Source: Poritiphilus sp965212595 (GTDB lineage Bacteria > Bacteroidota > Bacteroidia > Flavobacteriales > Flavobacteriaceae). From it: a stretch of 64,000 nt of DNA. The position numbers were made by a program, and so were the translations under genes. Under the pieces are notes generated by a model. The model had not been told where the DNA came from and did not search any database. It saw nothing but the letters and a program-made list of their open reading frames with translations. This document shows positions 49,133 to 58,661 of the stretch, piece by piece. The DNA lies in contig CBDBVE010000001.1 of the NCBI GenBank assembly GCA_965212595.1, positions 442,061 to 506,060 on the forward strand, in the 5' to 3' direction. Each line of letters starts with the position of its first letter. Within the stretch, counting starts at the first letter, position 1.

Positions 49133-50377
49133 GTGCATCAAAAACAACATTGGGCTATCTTTATTGATAATAGATCTGATAAAAACGGACTTATCAGTCG
49201 CCTGCTTTCCAACGATCTTCCAGAAAATTTTAAAGCGTTATACACCCTCAGGGGAGCCTTATTTTCAAAGGGAGCGCTAAATCATTTTATTGAAGAGGAG
49301 GCTATACACGATCAGAAATTACTGAACCCGGACACTTCCCAGAGTTTACAATCTATGAGTAGCGGGGAGCGTAAGAAAGCCCTGTTAGAATATTTGCTCC
49401 AAGGCCAGCCAGACTTTCTCATCCTTGACAATCCTTTTGATAATCTGGATAGGGATTCTCAAAAAAAAATAAAGGCGCAACTGAAAGATTTATCTCAGTC
49501 AATATCGGTCATACAAATCGCAAGTAGAAAAGAAGATCTCTTGCCCTTTATAAACACCTACGGAAGATTATTAGGTTCAGAACTTCTTTTTAGCGAAAGC
49601 CTTGCTGCCTTGCCCAATAGCAATGATTCATTGAATTTTCAAAGACCCCTTCCGGCAGCTCCCGAAAACAATGCCTATGAATGGCCGTATTTGATTCGGT
49701 TGAAAAGTGTCAGTGTTTCGTACGGAAGTAAGGGTATTCTTAACAACATCAACTGGGATGTTAAACCTGGAGATTTTTGGGAGCTCTCCGGTCCTAATGG
49801 CAGTGGTAAGACCACCATTTTATCTATGATCACAGGAGACAACCCCAAAGCCTTTGGGCAAGACCTGGAGCTCTTTGGTTACAAAAAAGGCAGTGGCGAA
49901 AGTGTCTGGGATATTAAGCAGAACATAGGGTATTTTACACCGGCTATGATAGACAGGTTTAGGGGATATCACAGCCTGGAGAATATGTTGATCTCTGGTC
50001 TTTTAGACTCTATCGGGCTCTACATAAAACCTACTGAGGCACATTTGCGTATTGCTCAGGATTGGCTAGGTCTTTTAGGAATGGAAAAACTGAAAAACAC
50101 TTACTTTCATGAGCTCTCAGATGGGCAGCGTAGGCTAATCATGTGCGCCAGGGCAATGGTTAAGCACCCCCCTTTGCTTATTCTTGATGAACCAACCGCA
50201 GGGCTTGATGATGCTAGTGCGGCATTGGTAGTAGCCCTGGTAAACAAGATCGCTGCAGAGAGCAAGACTGCCGTTATCTATGTGTCACATAGAAAAGAAC
50301 CAGGCTTAAAAGCACCTTTACTATATGAACTACAGCCCAGTTCAACTGGTTCTACAGGAAGGGCTAAAACTCAATGA
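49133..50377 (+). CDS. Tandem ABC ATPase with degenerate first domain (GTG start)
   Basis: A 414-residue protein with two ABC domains. The first (1-165) retains the signature SMSSGERKKALLEYL and Walker B FLILDNPFDNLD, but its Walker A position reads FIDNRSDKNGLISRLL with no GxxGxGK[S/T]. The second (about 185-400) is complete: ELSGPNGSGKTTILSMITG, ELSDGQRRLIMCARAM, LLILDEPTAGLD. It resembles the ModF-type cytosolic dual ATPases, which lack a membrane part. The frame has an upstream stop at 49121 and no ATG before the conserved HWAIFIDN, so GTG is the start. Role unknown (molybdate storage/regulation is one recollected guess). Confidence 0.8.
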   Translation: MHQKQHWAIFIDNRSDKNGLISRLLSNDLPENFKALYTLRGALFSKGALNHFIEEEAIHDQKLLNPDTSQSLQSMSSGERKKALLEYLLQGQPDFLILDNPFDNLDRDSQKKIKAQLKDLSQSISVIQIASRKEDLLPFINTYGRLLGSELLFSESLAALPNSNDSLNFQRPLPAAPENNAYEWPYLIRLKSVSVSYGSKGILNNINWDVKPGDFWELSGPNGSGKTTILSMITGDNPKAFGQDLELFGYKKGSGESVWDIKQNIGYFTPAMIDRFRGYHSLENMLISGLLDSIGLYIKPTEAHLRIAQDWLGLLGMEKLKNTYFHELSDGQRRLIMCARAMVKHPPLLILDEPTAGLDDASAALVVALVNKIAAESKTAVIYVSHRKEPGLKAPLLYELQPSSTGSTGRAKTQ

Positions 50378-50418
50378 GAGGTCTAAAATTAGCCCAATAT
50401 CTTAGAACAGTTCATAAA

Positions 50419-50447
50419 AAAACCGCCTGATAGACACAAGCGGTTTT
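50419..50447. terminator. Bidirectional-looking terminator after the tandem ABC ATPase
   Basis: AAAACCGC (50419-50426) pairs with GCGGTTTT (50440-50447). Its A/T runs allow function for the ABC gene and for the convergent secDF. Confidence 0.75.
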
Positions 50448-50468
50448 CAATATGTGTTTTATGTACAC

Positions 50469-53432
50469 CTAAGCTGCGGCAGCTTTGGTTTTTACAATCA
50501 TTTTTCTCAAAGTATCAAACATTACCGGAGTAGCGATGAAAACCGATGAATACGTACCAACGATAACACCGACGATCATGGCGAACATAAATCCTCTTAG
50601 AGATTCACCTCCAAAAATAAAGATGGACAGCAGCACCACCAAGGTGGTTAGCGAGGTATTTAAAGTTCGGCTCAAAGTACTGTTCAATGCCAGGTTAATG
50701 TTATCTCCGGAACGCCAACCTTTTTCATTTACGATTTCTCTGATACGGTCGAAAACTACCACCGTATCGTTTAATGAATATCCGATCACTGTAAGTATGG
50801 CGGCTATAAACGCCTGATCTATCTCCATGCTAAACGGCATAATCTTGCTGGTTAGGGAGAAAATACCCAGAACTATTAAAACATCGTGGAAGACGGCCGC
50901 AACAGCTCCCAATGAGAATTGCCATTTTCGGAAACGGAGTAAAATATAGAGGAAAACCACCGCGAGAGATCCTACGATCGCCCAGAGCGCATTCTTCTTA
51001 ATGTCATCAGCAATAGTGGGTCCAACCTTACGGTATTTCATCACCCCTACATCATCATTTGTACCCCCGGGAATAAAGTCCTGATAGCTGGTGCCGTCTG
51101 GTAAGTACTTCTGTAGGGAGGTATAGAGTATGTTCAAAATTTCATCATCCACTTCGGTACCTTGCACATCTACTTTGTATTTGGTGGTCACCATAATCTG
51201 ATTGGCATCACCGAAAGTTTTGGCACTTGCACTTCCCAGAGGTCCGGAAAGTTCGCTGGTGATTTCAGTTGGGTTTACAGGGTTTACAAAGCGTACCTGA
51301 TAGTTACGTCCACCCACAAAGTCAACCCCTTGATCCAGTCCCTGTGTAATTAAAGAGAACAATCCAACGGCTACCAAAATTCCAGAAAGCACATAAGCGA
51401 TCTTTCGCTTGCTTAAGAAGTTAATGCTAAGGTTCTTAAAGAGGTTTTTGGTAAGTGCCGTAGAGAAATCGAGTGATCTTCCCTTCTTGGAAATGTACCA
51501 GTCTATAAGTAATCTTGTGATAAAGATTGCCGTAAAGAGCGAGGTAAGAATACCTATGATCAATGTAGTAGCAAAGCCTTTGATGGGCCCCGAACCAAAT
51601 ACCAATAAAATAAGTGCTGTAAGTCCCGTAGTAATATTCGCATCTAAAATTGAAGACAGGGCATTGCTAAAACCATCGGCCACCGCCTGTCCTTTGCCTT
51701 TGCCTTTTGCGAGCTCTTCTTTTACCCTTTCAAAGATCAGTACATTTGCATCAACAGACATACCAATGGTCAGGACAATACCGGCAATACCAGGCAAGGT
51801 AAGTACGGCACCAAGGCTGGCCAATACTCCAAATATTAAGACGATGTTGAAGGTAAGGGCAATATCTGCGAATATTCCAGCTTTTCCGTAATAAAAGATC
51901 ATCCAGATCAAGACAAAGGCCATGGCGATAAGAAACGACATAAAGCCGCTGTCTATAGCTTCCTGACCCAAAGATGGTCCTACTACAAAAGAATCGATGA
52001 TCTCCGCGGAGGCTGGAAGCTTACCAGCTCTTAAAACGTTAGCGATATCTTTAGTTTCGTTTACAGTAAAAGTTCCTGTGATTTCAGAACTACCCCCTGA
52101 GATCCCGCCAACCTGGGAAACTCCTGGAGCAGTGTATACTTTGTTATCCAGTACAATAGCAATCCCTGTATTATTCAGGTTAACCTCACTGGTAAGTTTT
52201 TCCCATAATTTGGCCCCCTTTACATTCATGTCCATGCCTACAGCAGGACGATTGAACTGGTCAAATTGGTCTCTGGCATCGCTTACCACATCGCCACTTA
52301 TTCTAGGTGTATTTTCGCGATTTGATTTTAGGGCGAAAAGAGCGGCAACATCCGAATCTTTAGAAGGGCGCTCCCATAGAAATTTTGTGAATTGTACATC
52401 AGAAGGAAGTAGTCTTCTAATTTCAGGCATCCTTAGGTAGGCCCCAACTTCAGCGGTATCTTTAATCGCTGCAATAGCCACAGCAAATCCAGGGCCGGGA
52501 ATCTGTAATTTCTCAAATAGCGGATTGTTTTGATTAATAAGGTCTAAAGAATCTTGCTCTACATCAGAAAGCAAAGAGTCTATCTCAGATTCTTCTTTTT
52601 CAACAGTTTCCTCAGGGTCTCCAACAATGTCTTTTAGTGTCTCATTGGCCTGTATCATAAAATTGAGCAAGCTCTGATTTCCAGACTCGTATGTTTCCCA
52701 GAATTCTAATTGGGCAGTACTGGAAAGTAATTCCTGAGCTCTTGCAATATCGCGTGCTCCGGGTAATTCAACCAGGATTCGGCCAGAGTTCCCTTCCCGC
52801 TGAATATTGGGTTGGGTTACGCCAAAACCATCAATACGTTCGCGAAGTACTTCGAAGGCAGAGACAATTGATTCATCTATTTTTCTTCGAATAATGGGTT
52901 TTACCTGATCATCCGTCATCTGGAAATTGATCTCATCGCTCAACCCTTTGTTCGCAAAAATATCTGGTGAGGCCAGTTTTACATCCCCTTTGACTGCATC
53001 AAAAGAGTCAAAAAACAGGTCTAAATAAGTATCATCACTATTCGTAGACGCCAAATCGGCATCGGCGAGGGCTTTGTTAAAAACCGGATTTTTGGTATCG
53101 TTAGCGAGACCCTTAAGTATATCTTTTACGGAAATTTGAAGGGTAACATTGATCCCTCCTTTGAGGTCTAAGCCCTTGTTTAGCTCTTTTTTCTTAGCAT
53201 CTTCGTAGCTGGTATAGCCAAAAATATCATCTTTACTGATAGAATCGAGGTAGCGAGCTTCTAAAACCTCTCTCTTGGCTACATAGCCTTCTTCCGAGCT
53301 CGGAATAGCATTTGCAGCATAGGCGGCAGCTTCATTTTCGGTTTTGCTGGTAATAAAAGTGTAAGAAAGTTGGTAAATACTGACAATTCCGAACAGAAAA
53401 GCAAAAAGCCTTATTAGTCCTTTATTCTGCAT
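50469..53432 (-). CDS. secDF: Fused protein translocase SecDF
   Basis: A 987-residue single protein carrying both SecD and SecF. It has 12 helices and two large periplasmic domains. SecD part: GLDLKGGINVTLQI and the conserved ALIILLVFGSGPIKGFATTLIIGI/FERVKEE. SecF part from about 650: QGLDQGVDFVGGRNYQVRFV and DTVVVFDRIREI. The proton-coupled SecDF pulls preproteins out of SecYEG. Fusion is usual in Bacteroidota. TATATTTG (complement of 53483-53490) with ATTG 20 nt upstream forms its promoter. Confidence 0.95.
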   Translation of the reverse strand: MQNKGLIRLFAFLFGIVSIYQLSYTFITSKTENEAAAYAANAIPSSEEGYVAKREVLEARYLDSISKDDIFGYTSYEDAKKKELNKGLDLKGGINVTLQISVKDILKGLANDTKNPVFNKALADADLASTNSDDTYLDLFFDSFDAVKGDVKLASPDIFANKGLSDEINFQMTDDQVKPIIRRKIDESIVSAFEVLRERIDGFGVTQPNIQREGNSGRILVELPGARDIARAQELLSSTAQLEFWETYESGNQSLLNFMIQANETLKDIVGDPEETVEKEESEIDSLLSDVEQDSLDLINQNNPLFEKLQIPGPGFAVAIAAIKDTAEVGAYLRMPEIRRLLPSDVQFTKFLWERPSKDSDVAALFALKSNRENTPRISGDVVSDARDQFDQFNRPAVGMDMNVKGAKLWEKLTSEVNLNNTGIAIVLDNKVYTAPGVSQVGGISGGSSEITGTFTVNETKDIANVLRAGKLPASAEIIDSFVVGPSLGQEAIDSGFMSFLIAMAFVLIWMIFYYGKAGIFADIALTFNIVLIFGVLASLGAVLTLPGIAGIVLTIGMSVDANVLIFERVKEELAKGKGKGQAVADGFSNALSSILDANITTGLTALILLVFGSGPIKGFATTLIIGILTSLFTAIFITRLLIDWYISKKGRSLDFSTALTKNLFKNLSINFLSKRKIAYVLSGILVAVGLFSLITQGLDQGVDFVGGRNYQVRFVNPVNPTEITSELSGPLGSASAKTFGDANQIMVTTKYKVDVQGTEVDDEILNILYTSLQKYLPDGTSYQDFIPGGTNDDVGVMKYRKVGPTIADDIKKNALWAIVGSLAVVFLYILLRFRKWQFSLGAVAAVFHDVLIVLGIFSLTSKIMPFSMEIDQAFIAAILTVIGYSLNDTVVVFDRIREIVNEKGWRSGDNINLALNSTLSRTLNTSLTTLVVLLSIFIFGGESLRGFMFAMIVGVIVGTYSSVFIATPVMFDTLRKMIVKTKAAAA

Positions 53433-53482
53433 GAGTTATTTTGATTAATTGGAATTAACTTATGGTATTCGTAAACAGCGTG

Positions 53483-53514
53483 CAAATATATCATTTCCCC
53501 TAGGAACTGACAAT
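53483..53514 (-). promoter_or_regulatory. Promoter of secDF
   Basis: On the minus strand ATTG (complement of 53511-53514), a 20-nt spacer, and TATATTTG (complement of 53483-53490). Matches the Bacteroidetes consensus with one mismatch in the -33 box. Confidence 0.65.
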
Positions 53515-53541
53515 ATATTTAAGGGTTTTGTAAGCAAACAA

Positions 53542-53574
53542 AAAAGGTGTCATACCTGATTGTAGACACCTTTT
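53542..53574 (-). terminator. Terminator of mdh
   Basis: AAAAGGTGTC (53542-53551) pairs with GACACCTTTT (53565-53574), with T-run on the minus strand. It lies 25 nt beyond the mdh stop. Confidence 0.85.
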
Positions 53575-53598
53575 CCTTATAAAAATCAGTTATAGAAA

Positions 53599-54525
53599 CT
53601 ATACTTCAAGCAAACCATTAGTGGCTCTTACGCCTGCTGCACTTTCCTGCATTTTGGCTTTTTCGGCTTCACTTAATTCAATCTCAACAATCTTTTCTAT
53701 TCCATTTCTTCCCAGCAGTACCGGTACTCCAATACAAATATCTTTCAAACCATACTCACCATCGAGTAATGTGGAGCATGGAAACATTTTCTGCTGATCG
53801 CAAGCTATAGCTTGTACCAGTCCGGAAACTGCCGCTCCGGGAGCGTACCAGGCACTGGTGCCCAGTAATTTGGTAAGTGTGGCCCCGCCTACTTTTGTGT
53901 CTTCAACCACCTGCTGCAGACGTTCTTCAGACAAAAATTCGGAAACTTTAACACTATTCCTGGTAGCATGTCCGCTTAAGGGAACCATTCCTTTGTCGCT
54001 ATGCCCACCTATAACCATTCCGTCAACATCAGAAATCGGGGCCTCTAGAGCTTCCGCGAGCCTGTATTTAAAACGTGCGCTGTCTAAGGCTCCTCCCATA
54101 CCAATAATTCGATGCTTTGGTATATGGGTAGTCTGATGTACCAAATAGGTCATAGTATCCATCGGATTACTCACTACAATGATAATGGCATTAGGCGAAT
54201 GTTCTAGCAGGCTGGAAGAAACCGCTTTGACTATACCGGCGTTTATCCCAATGAGTTCTTCCCTGGTCATTCCTGGTTTTCTTGGAATCCCGGAGGTAAT
54301 GACAGCAATATTGCTATTTGCAGTTTTAGCATAATCGTTGGTGGTTCCTGTGATTTTTGTATCGAAACCGTTTAAAGAAGCCGTTTGCATAAGGTCCATA
54401 GCCTTGCCCTCTGCAACGCCTTCCTTTATATCCAATAATACCACTTCTGACGCAAAATCTTTTATTGCGATGTATTCTGCACAACTGGCACCTACGGCCC
54501 CTGCTCCTACTACTGTAACTTTCAT
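53599..54525 (-). CDS. mdh: Malate dehydrogenase (LDH-like type)
   Basis: A 308-residue NAD enzyme of the TCA cycle. The Rossmann loop is VVGAGAVGASCAEYIA, and VVLLDIKEG has the NAD-specific Asp. AVITSGIPRKPGMTREELI carries the substrate-binding Arg in the active-site loop, VVSNPMDTMTYLV follows, and the catalytic His is in VIGGHSDKGMVPL. It belongs to the LDH-like MDH branch found in Bacteroidota. TATTTTTG (complement of 54560-54567) is a -7 match upstream. Confidence 0.95.
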   Translation of the reverse strand: MKVTVVGAGAVGASCAEYIAIKDFASEVVLLDIKEGVAEGKAMDLMQTASLNGFDTKITGTTNDYAKTANSNIAVITSGIPRKPGMTREELIGINAGIVKAVSSSLLEHSPNAIIIVVSNPMDTMTYLVHQTTHIPKHRIIGMGGALDSARFKYRLAEALEAPISDVDGMVIGGHSDKGMVPLSGHATRNSVKVSEFLSEERLQQVVEDTKVGGATLTKLLGTSAWYAPGAAVSGLVQAIACDQQKMFPCSTLLDGEYGLKDICIGVPVLLGRNGIEKIVEIELSEAEKAKMQESAAGVRATNGLLEV

Positions 54526-54665
54526 AAAATGTCCTTTTTCAAATGATTTATAAGCCTGCCAAAAATAGCGAATTTTAACAGAAAATAGCGCTAAAACGGT
54601 CAGCTAAATTTTTATTTCTTTCTGTTGGATATTTCATAAAAGACGGGCCGTTTTGTTAAAAAAAA

Positions 54666-54710
54666 AGGTAGTTCAACGAAGAAAAGGCAAATTTTAGGTA
54701 GTACATCGAA
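54666..54710 (+). promoter_or_regulatory. Imperfect direct repeat upstream of a lipoprotein gene
   Basis: AGGTAGTTCAACGAA (54666-54680) and AGGTAGTACATCGAA (54696-54710) match at 13 of 15 positions. The start-to-start spacing is 30 nt, about three helical turns. Direct repeats on one face can bind a regulator. No binding protein is known; chance is possible in AT-rich sequence. Confidence 0.35.
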
Positions 54711-54781
54711 TTTTAGCAATACCTATTAAAAAAGGTGCGTTAGCAGAGTTACAGATCCCAAATCTGAAAACCTACTAATCA

Positions 54782-55153
54782 ATGAAAAAACTATTTTCAT
54801 TCTTGGCCATAGTTGCTATTGTTTTTGCAAGCAACTGTTCCAGAATCCCCGAAAACGATGATCCTGTAATAGGGATCTGGTCTAAGGTGGAAGTATTGAA
54901 TGCCGGCGAGACCGCCAAGCAAACTATTCGTCAGGAATGGATTTTTAACGATGTTTTCCTGGGAAGGTACCACAAATACAACGGTGCTACGCTGGAAGTG
55001 ATCACCGATTTTGGCTGGAAACAGCAAGATGGTGTCTATACTATAAGCTATCCCGGAACAGATATGCCAGACAACAAAGTAAGTATGAAAGAGTCTGCAG
55101 ACGGAGAAATGCTGGAAGATGCTCAGGGCAATATCCTGGCTCACAGAGAATAA
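54782..55153 (+). CDS. Small lipocalin-like lipoprotein
   Basis: A 123-residue lipoprotein (MKKLFSFLAIVAIVFASNCS, lipobox-like end with Cys about 19). The body has IGIWSKVEVLNAGETAKQTIRQEWIFNDVFLGRYHKYNG and short strands that resemble a shortened lipocalin-like domain: GIWSK instead of GTW, a final ISYPGTDMPD. A direct repeat precedes it. Function unknown. Confidence 0.6.
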   Translation: MKKLFSFLAIVAIVFASNCSRIPENDDPVIGIWSKVEVLNAGETAKQTIRQEWIFNDVFLGRYHKYNGATLEVITDFGWKQQDGVYTISYPGTDMPDNKVSMKESADGEMLEDAQGNILAHRE

Positions 55154-55182
55154 ATCCCCTTATTTTTTTCCATATAGTTACG

Positions 55183-55218
55183 AAAAACAGCCTTTTGCTA
55201 TGAGGGCTGTTTTTTTTT
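55183..55218 (+). terminator. Terminator of the small lipoprotein gene
   Basis: AAAAACAGCC (55183-55192) pairs with GGCTGTTTTT (55205-55214), followed by T. Confidence 0.85.
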
Positions 55219-55229
55219 GCTCAATCTCC

Positions 55230-55261
55230 AAAAAAAAGGCCGGTAACATCTGCTACCGGCC
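55230..55261 (-). terminator. Terminator of the outer-membrane protein gene
   Basis: GGCCGGTA (55238-55245) pairs with TACCGGCC (55254-55261), with a run of eight T on the minus strand. It ends the gene at 55287. Confidence 0.85.
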
Positions 55262-55286
55262 AAATTAATTTCTTTTGTATTCTAGA

Positions 55287-56291
55287 TTACCTAAATCCAA
55301 AGTTGATACCTACGGAGAGGTTATTAAACTCGGCTATGGTATAATCTGCATGCAACCTAAAAAACCCCAGCTTTAGTTTGGTTCCGATATTGGCGGTTAC
55401 CCCGCTTGCATCGGCACTAACACTAAAAGGGTCTTCATAGGTGGTTTGAAAAGGTCCGGACTGCACTGTATAGGTTCCTAAAACATCGGTTTCAGACTTT
55501 CCGGTTAGGTAACCCACACCACCATAAAAATTGATTACAGGAAGCCTTGTGGATACAACGGCTTGAAAAACCCAGGTATTAATGTCCATATCAATACGCT
55601 GATCTTGTCCGTCTACAATAGAAGTAGCTGTAAAGTCGTACATCCCATCGAAATGGGTATACCCTATAACGGCAGAAATGGCAACTGGTAATATCTTGTC
55701 TGCAGGAAGGTGTTTTGTAAAATCGTGCTGTATACCAAAACCGTACAAACTGATTGAGGCCTCATCTGTATTAATTTTCGGAAGAAATCGGGCCTTTAAT
55801 TCTGTGCCTTTAATCAATCCCACACTAGCCTGGACATATCCTGATGGAAGAAAATTGAAGTCTTCTGAGGCCAGACCACTGGGTAATTCGAACACTTCGC
55901 TAAAGGTTCCGGTACCGTCAGTGACAATCACGTTAACACCTTCTATATCTCCAAGTGCTGAGGATACCAGCCTGGAAGTACTACCGTCTACAAACTGCAG
56001 GTTTTCGTAATCTGCAGTATCTAGCGTAAATGCTTTTTTATCGTCTTTATTTTTAAAGCCTGTCAGGTTTCCAATTATCGCAATTTCGAAACCGCCTAAA
56101 GGCTTTGCATCGGCGCTGTTATACCAGCTTCCGCCAATACTGTAAATCGCACCTTCAGAGACCGGTGACAAATAATCGTTTGTAAATTGCTGCGCGTCCG
56201 ATATTCCCGCGGCAAGCAGGTCGTTAATATTTGATTGCCCCCAGGAAAGCGTTCCACATAATAGTGCAAGTAGGAAAATGTTACGTTTCAT
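55287..56291 (-). CDS. Outer-membrane beta-barrel protein (DUF6588-like)
   Basis: A 334-residue protein with signal peptide MKRNIFLLALLCGTLSWG. After the linker SNINDLLAAGISDAQQFTNDYLSPVSEGAIYSIGGSWYNSADAKPLGGFEIAIIGN, the remainder is alternating beta-strands (VQASVGLIKGTELKARFLP, ISLYGFGIQHDF, ITAVIGYTHF-like, FYGGVGYLTGKS), ending in SVGINFGFR with a terminal aromatic. The N-terminal pattern matches DUF6588 as I recall it. It probably lies in the outer membrane; ligand unknown. Confidence 0.72.
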   Translation of the reverse strand: MKRNIFLLALLCGTLSWGQSNINDLLAAGISDAQQFTNDYLSPVSEGAIYSIGGSWYNSADAKPLGGFEIAIIGNLTGFKNKDDKKAFTLDTADYENLQFVDGSTSRLVSSALGDIEGVNVIVTDGTGTFSEVFELPSGLASEDFNFLPSGYVQASVGLIKGTELKARFLPKINTDEASISLYGFGIQHDFTKHLPADKILPVAISAVIGYTHFDGMYDFTATSIVDGQDQRIDMDINTWVFQAVVSTRLPVINFYGGVGYLTGKSETDVLGTYTVQSGPFQTTYEDPFSVSADASGVTANIGTKLKLGFFRLHADYTIAEFNNLSVGINFGFR

Positions 56292-56314
56292 GTCGTAGAA
56301 TTTTTCCTAAAACT

Positions 56315-56345
56315 AAAAAACCCTGACGTTTCTGTCAGGGTTTTT
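56315..56345 (-). terminator. Hairpin and A/T-run terminator downstream of gyrB
   Basis: CCCTGAC (56321-56327) pairs with GTCAGGG (56334-56340). On the minus strand the stem is followed by AAAAAA complement, that is a T-run. It lies 20 nt beyond the gyrB stop. Confidence 0.85.
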
Positions 56346-56364
56346 GTTGTGTAAGTGCTATTTC

Positions 56365-58305
56365 TTATGCATCAATGTTCGCATAAACGGCATTTTTCTC
56401 AATAAATTCTCGTCTGGGAGGTACCTCATCGCCCATCAACATAGAGAAAATACGGTCCGATTCCGTGGCATTTTCAATAGTCACCTGGCGTAAAGTTCTA
56501 AACTCAGGATTCATGGTAGTATCCCATAACTGCTCTGCATTCATTTCTCCTAAACCTTTATAGCGTTGAATGCTTACTCCTCCTTTGAAACTTTCAGCAA
56601 TTTCGTCCCTTTCCTTGTCGTTCCAGGCATATCGCTTTTTAGCTCCTTTTTTAACAAGATACAAAGGTGGTGTAGCAATATAAACATGCCCGTTTTCTAC
56701 CAGTTCTCGCATATAGCGGAAGAAAAAGGTAAGTATAAGGGTTTCTATATGGCTGCCATCTACGTCCGCATCACACATAATAATGACCTTGAAATAGCGC
56801 AATTTGTCCAAATTCAGCGCTTTACTATCTTCCTCGGTGCCTATAGTTACCCCCAGGGCAGTATAGATGTTTTTAATTTCCTCGTTCTCAAATACCTTGT
56901 GTTGCATGGCCTTCTCAACATTCAGGATCTTCCCTCTTAGCGGAAGAATCGCTTGAAAGTTTCGATCTCTTCCTTGTTTTGCAGTTCCGCCTGCCGAATC
57001 TCCCTCTACCAGAAACACCTCGCATTGCTCAGGGTCTTGCTCTGAACAGTCGGACAACTTTCCAGGAAGGCCTCCTCCGCTCATTACATTTTTACGCTGC
57101 ACCATCTCCCGTGCTTTGGTAGCTGCATGACGTGCCTGTGCGGCTAAAATGACTTTTTGGACAATAATCTTAGCATCATCCGGGTGCTCTTCCAGGTAAT
57201 TGGTGAGCATTTCGGATACTGCCTGGCTTACTGCTGAAGAAACTTCTCTATTGCCTAATTTCGTCTTTGTCTGACCCTCAAACTGAGGTTCGGCTACCTT
57301 TACAGAAACAATGGCGGTAAGTCCTTCTCTAAAGTCGTCACCTGAAACTTCAAACTTTACCTTGTCTAGCATTCCGGAAGAATCTGCATATTTCTTCAGG
57401 GTTGTTGTTAAACCTCTTCTAAAGCCTGAAAGGTGCGTTCCGCCTTCGTGAGTATTAATATTATTCACATAAGAATGTAAATTCTCCGTATAGCTGCTGT
57501 TGTAAATCAGAGCAACTTCTACGGGAATGTCATTCTTTTCTCCTTCCATGGAGATAACTCCTTGTATAAGTGGTTCCCTGTTGCTGTCAAGGAACTTGAT
57601 AAATTCTTTAAGCCCTTCTTCAGAATAAAAAGTATCGGAGACGAATTCTCCCTTCTCGTCTTTCTGACGCCTATCAGTAATAGAAATCGTAACGCCCTTG
57701 TTTAGATACGAAAGCTCGCGCATACGATTAGACAGGGTCTCATAACTGTATTCTATGGTCTGGGTAAAAATCTCTTTATCCGGGTGGAAAGTAACTATGG
57801 TTCCAGTCTCTTTAGAGGTCCCAACACTTTTTACGGGGTATAGGGTCTTCCCTCTTTCATATTCCTGCTCCCATACTTTTCCTTCCCTATGCACGGTGGC
57901 TTTTAAGTGGTTAGAAAGCGCGTTTACAACAGATACTCCTACGCCGTGCAAGCCTCCGGATACCTTGTAGGAATCCTTATCGAATTTTCCTCCGGCTCCA
58001 ATTTTAGTCATAACCACCTCAAGGGCTGAAACACCTTCTTTTTTATGAAGGCCTACAGGTATTCCTCTTCCGTTGTCCTGGGTAGTTATGGAGTTGTCTT
58101 CATTTATTGTAACGCTAATGGTATCGCAATAGCCACCCATCGCTTCATCAATAGAGTTGTCTACCACCTCATAAACAAGGTGATGCAGCCCTCTGACACC
58201 CACATCTCCGATATACATAGAGGGGCGCATTCTAACATGCTCAATACCTTCCAGGGCCTGAATACTATCAGCTGAATAATCGTTCTTTTTTACTTCTTCA
58301 CTCAT
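56365..58305 (-). CDS. gyrB: DNA gyrase subunit B
   Basis: The 646 residues have the GHKL ATPase (EVVDNSIDEAMGGYCD, DNGRGIPVGLHKKEG, GGLHGVGVSVVNALS) at 1-200, the transducer domain, then the TOPRIM with EGDSAGGTAKQGRDRNFQAILPLRGKILNVEKA and CDADVDGSHIETL. RYKGLGEMNAEQLWDTTMNPEFRTL is the GyrB C-terminal signature. It supplies the ATPase for negative supercoiling, with GyrA encoded elsewhere. TATATTTG (complement of 58347-58354) is a -7 match upstream. Confidence 0.97.
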   Translation of the reverse strand: MSEEVKKNDYSADSIQALEGIEHVRMRPSMYIGDVGVRGLHHLVYEVVDNSIDEAMGGYCDTISVTINEDNSITTQDNGRGIPVGLHKKEGVSALEVVMTKIGAGGKFDKDSYKVSGGLHGVGVSVVNALSNHLKATVHREGKVWEQEYERGKTLYPVKSVGTSKETGTIVTFHPDKEIFTQTIEYSYETLSNRMRELSYLNKGVTISITDRRQKDEKGEFVSDTFYSEEGLKEFIKFLDSNREPLIQGVISMEGEKNDIPVEVALIYNSSYTENLHSYVNNINTHEGGTHLSGFRRGLTTTLKKYADSSGMLDKVKFEVSGDDFREGLTAIVSVKVAEPQFEGQTKTKLGNREVSSAVSQAVSEMLTNYLEEHPDDAKIIVQKVILAAQARHAATKAREMVQRKNVMSGGGLPGKLSDCSEQDPEQCEVFLVEGDSAGGTAKQGRDRNFQAILPLRGKILNVEKAMQHKVFENEEIKNIYTALGVTIGTEEDSKALNLDKLRYFKVIIMCDADVDGSHIETLILTFFFRYMRELVENGHVYIATPPLYLVKKGAKKRYAWNDKERDEIAESFKGGVSIQRYKGLGEMNAEQLWDTTMNPEFRTLRQVTIENATESDRIFSMLMGDEVPPRREFIEKNAVYANIDA

Positions 58306-58661
58306 AAAATTTCAAAGTTGTTTTTGCTTCGTTCTTTGGCATCCTACAAATATAACCAATCCCCCATGGAATCTAGGGTTTTAGCAGTTTTTTAGCATTG
58401 AAGTTATTAACAAAAAATGTGGAAAAATAGGGCTCGAAAATTCTCTTATTTAAACAATTCTAAAAAGATCCTTTTTTGGGCCAATAATTATGCTTCTCAG
58501 CCCCCTGAATCCGGGTTAAATAAGTCAAAAACCATTCCGAAAAAGTCAATTTCAAGGCAAAAGCAAGGGAAAACCCTGATTTTTTGATCCCCTTGCTATA
58601 CCTGATGTTTTTTAGGGCTTTAAAATGGAAATTGCCCCTAGAAACCACAAAATCTATTGTA
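58306..58661. other. Intergenic stretch with no supported gene
   Basis: Besides the gyrB -7 element at 58347-58354 no ORF with credible start or conserved pattern is seen. Both flanking genes are divergent. The open frame that runs into the next lipoprotein from 58584 lacks a signal-peptide-like start. Confidence 0.4.
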
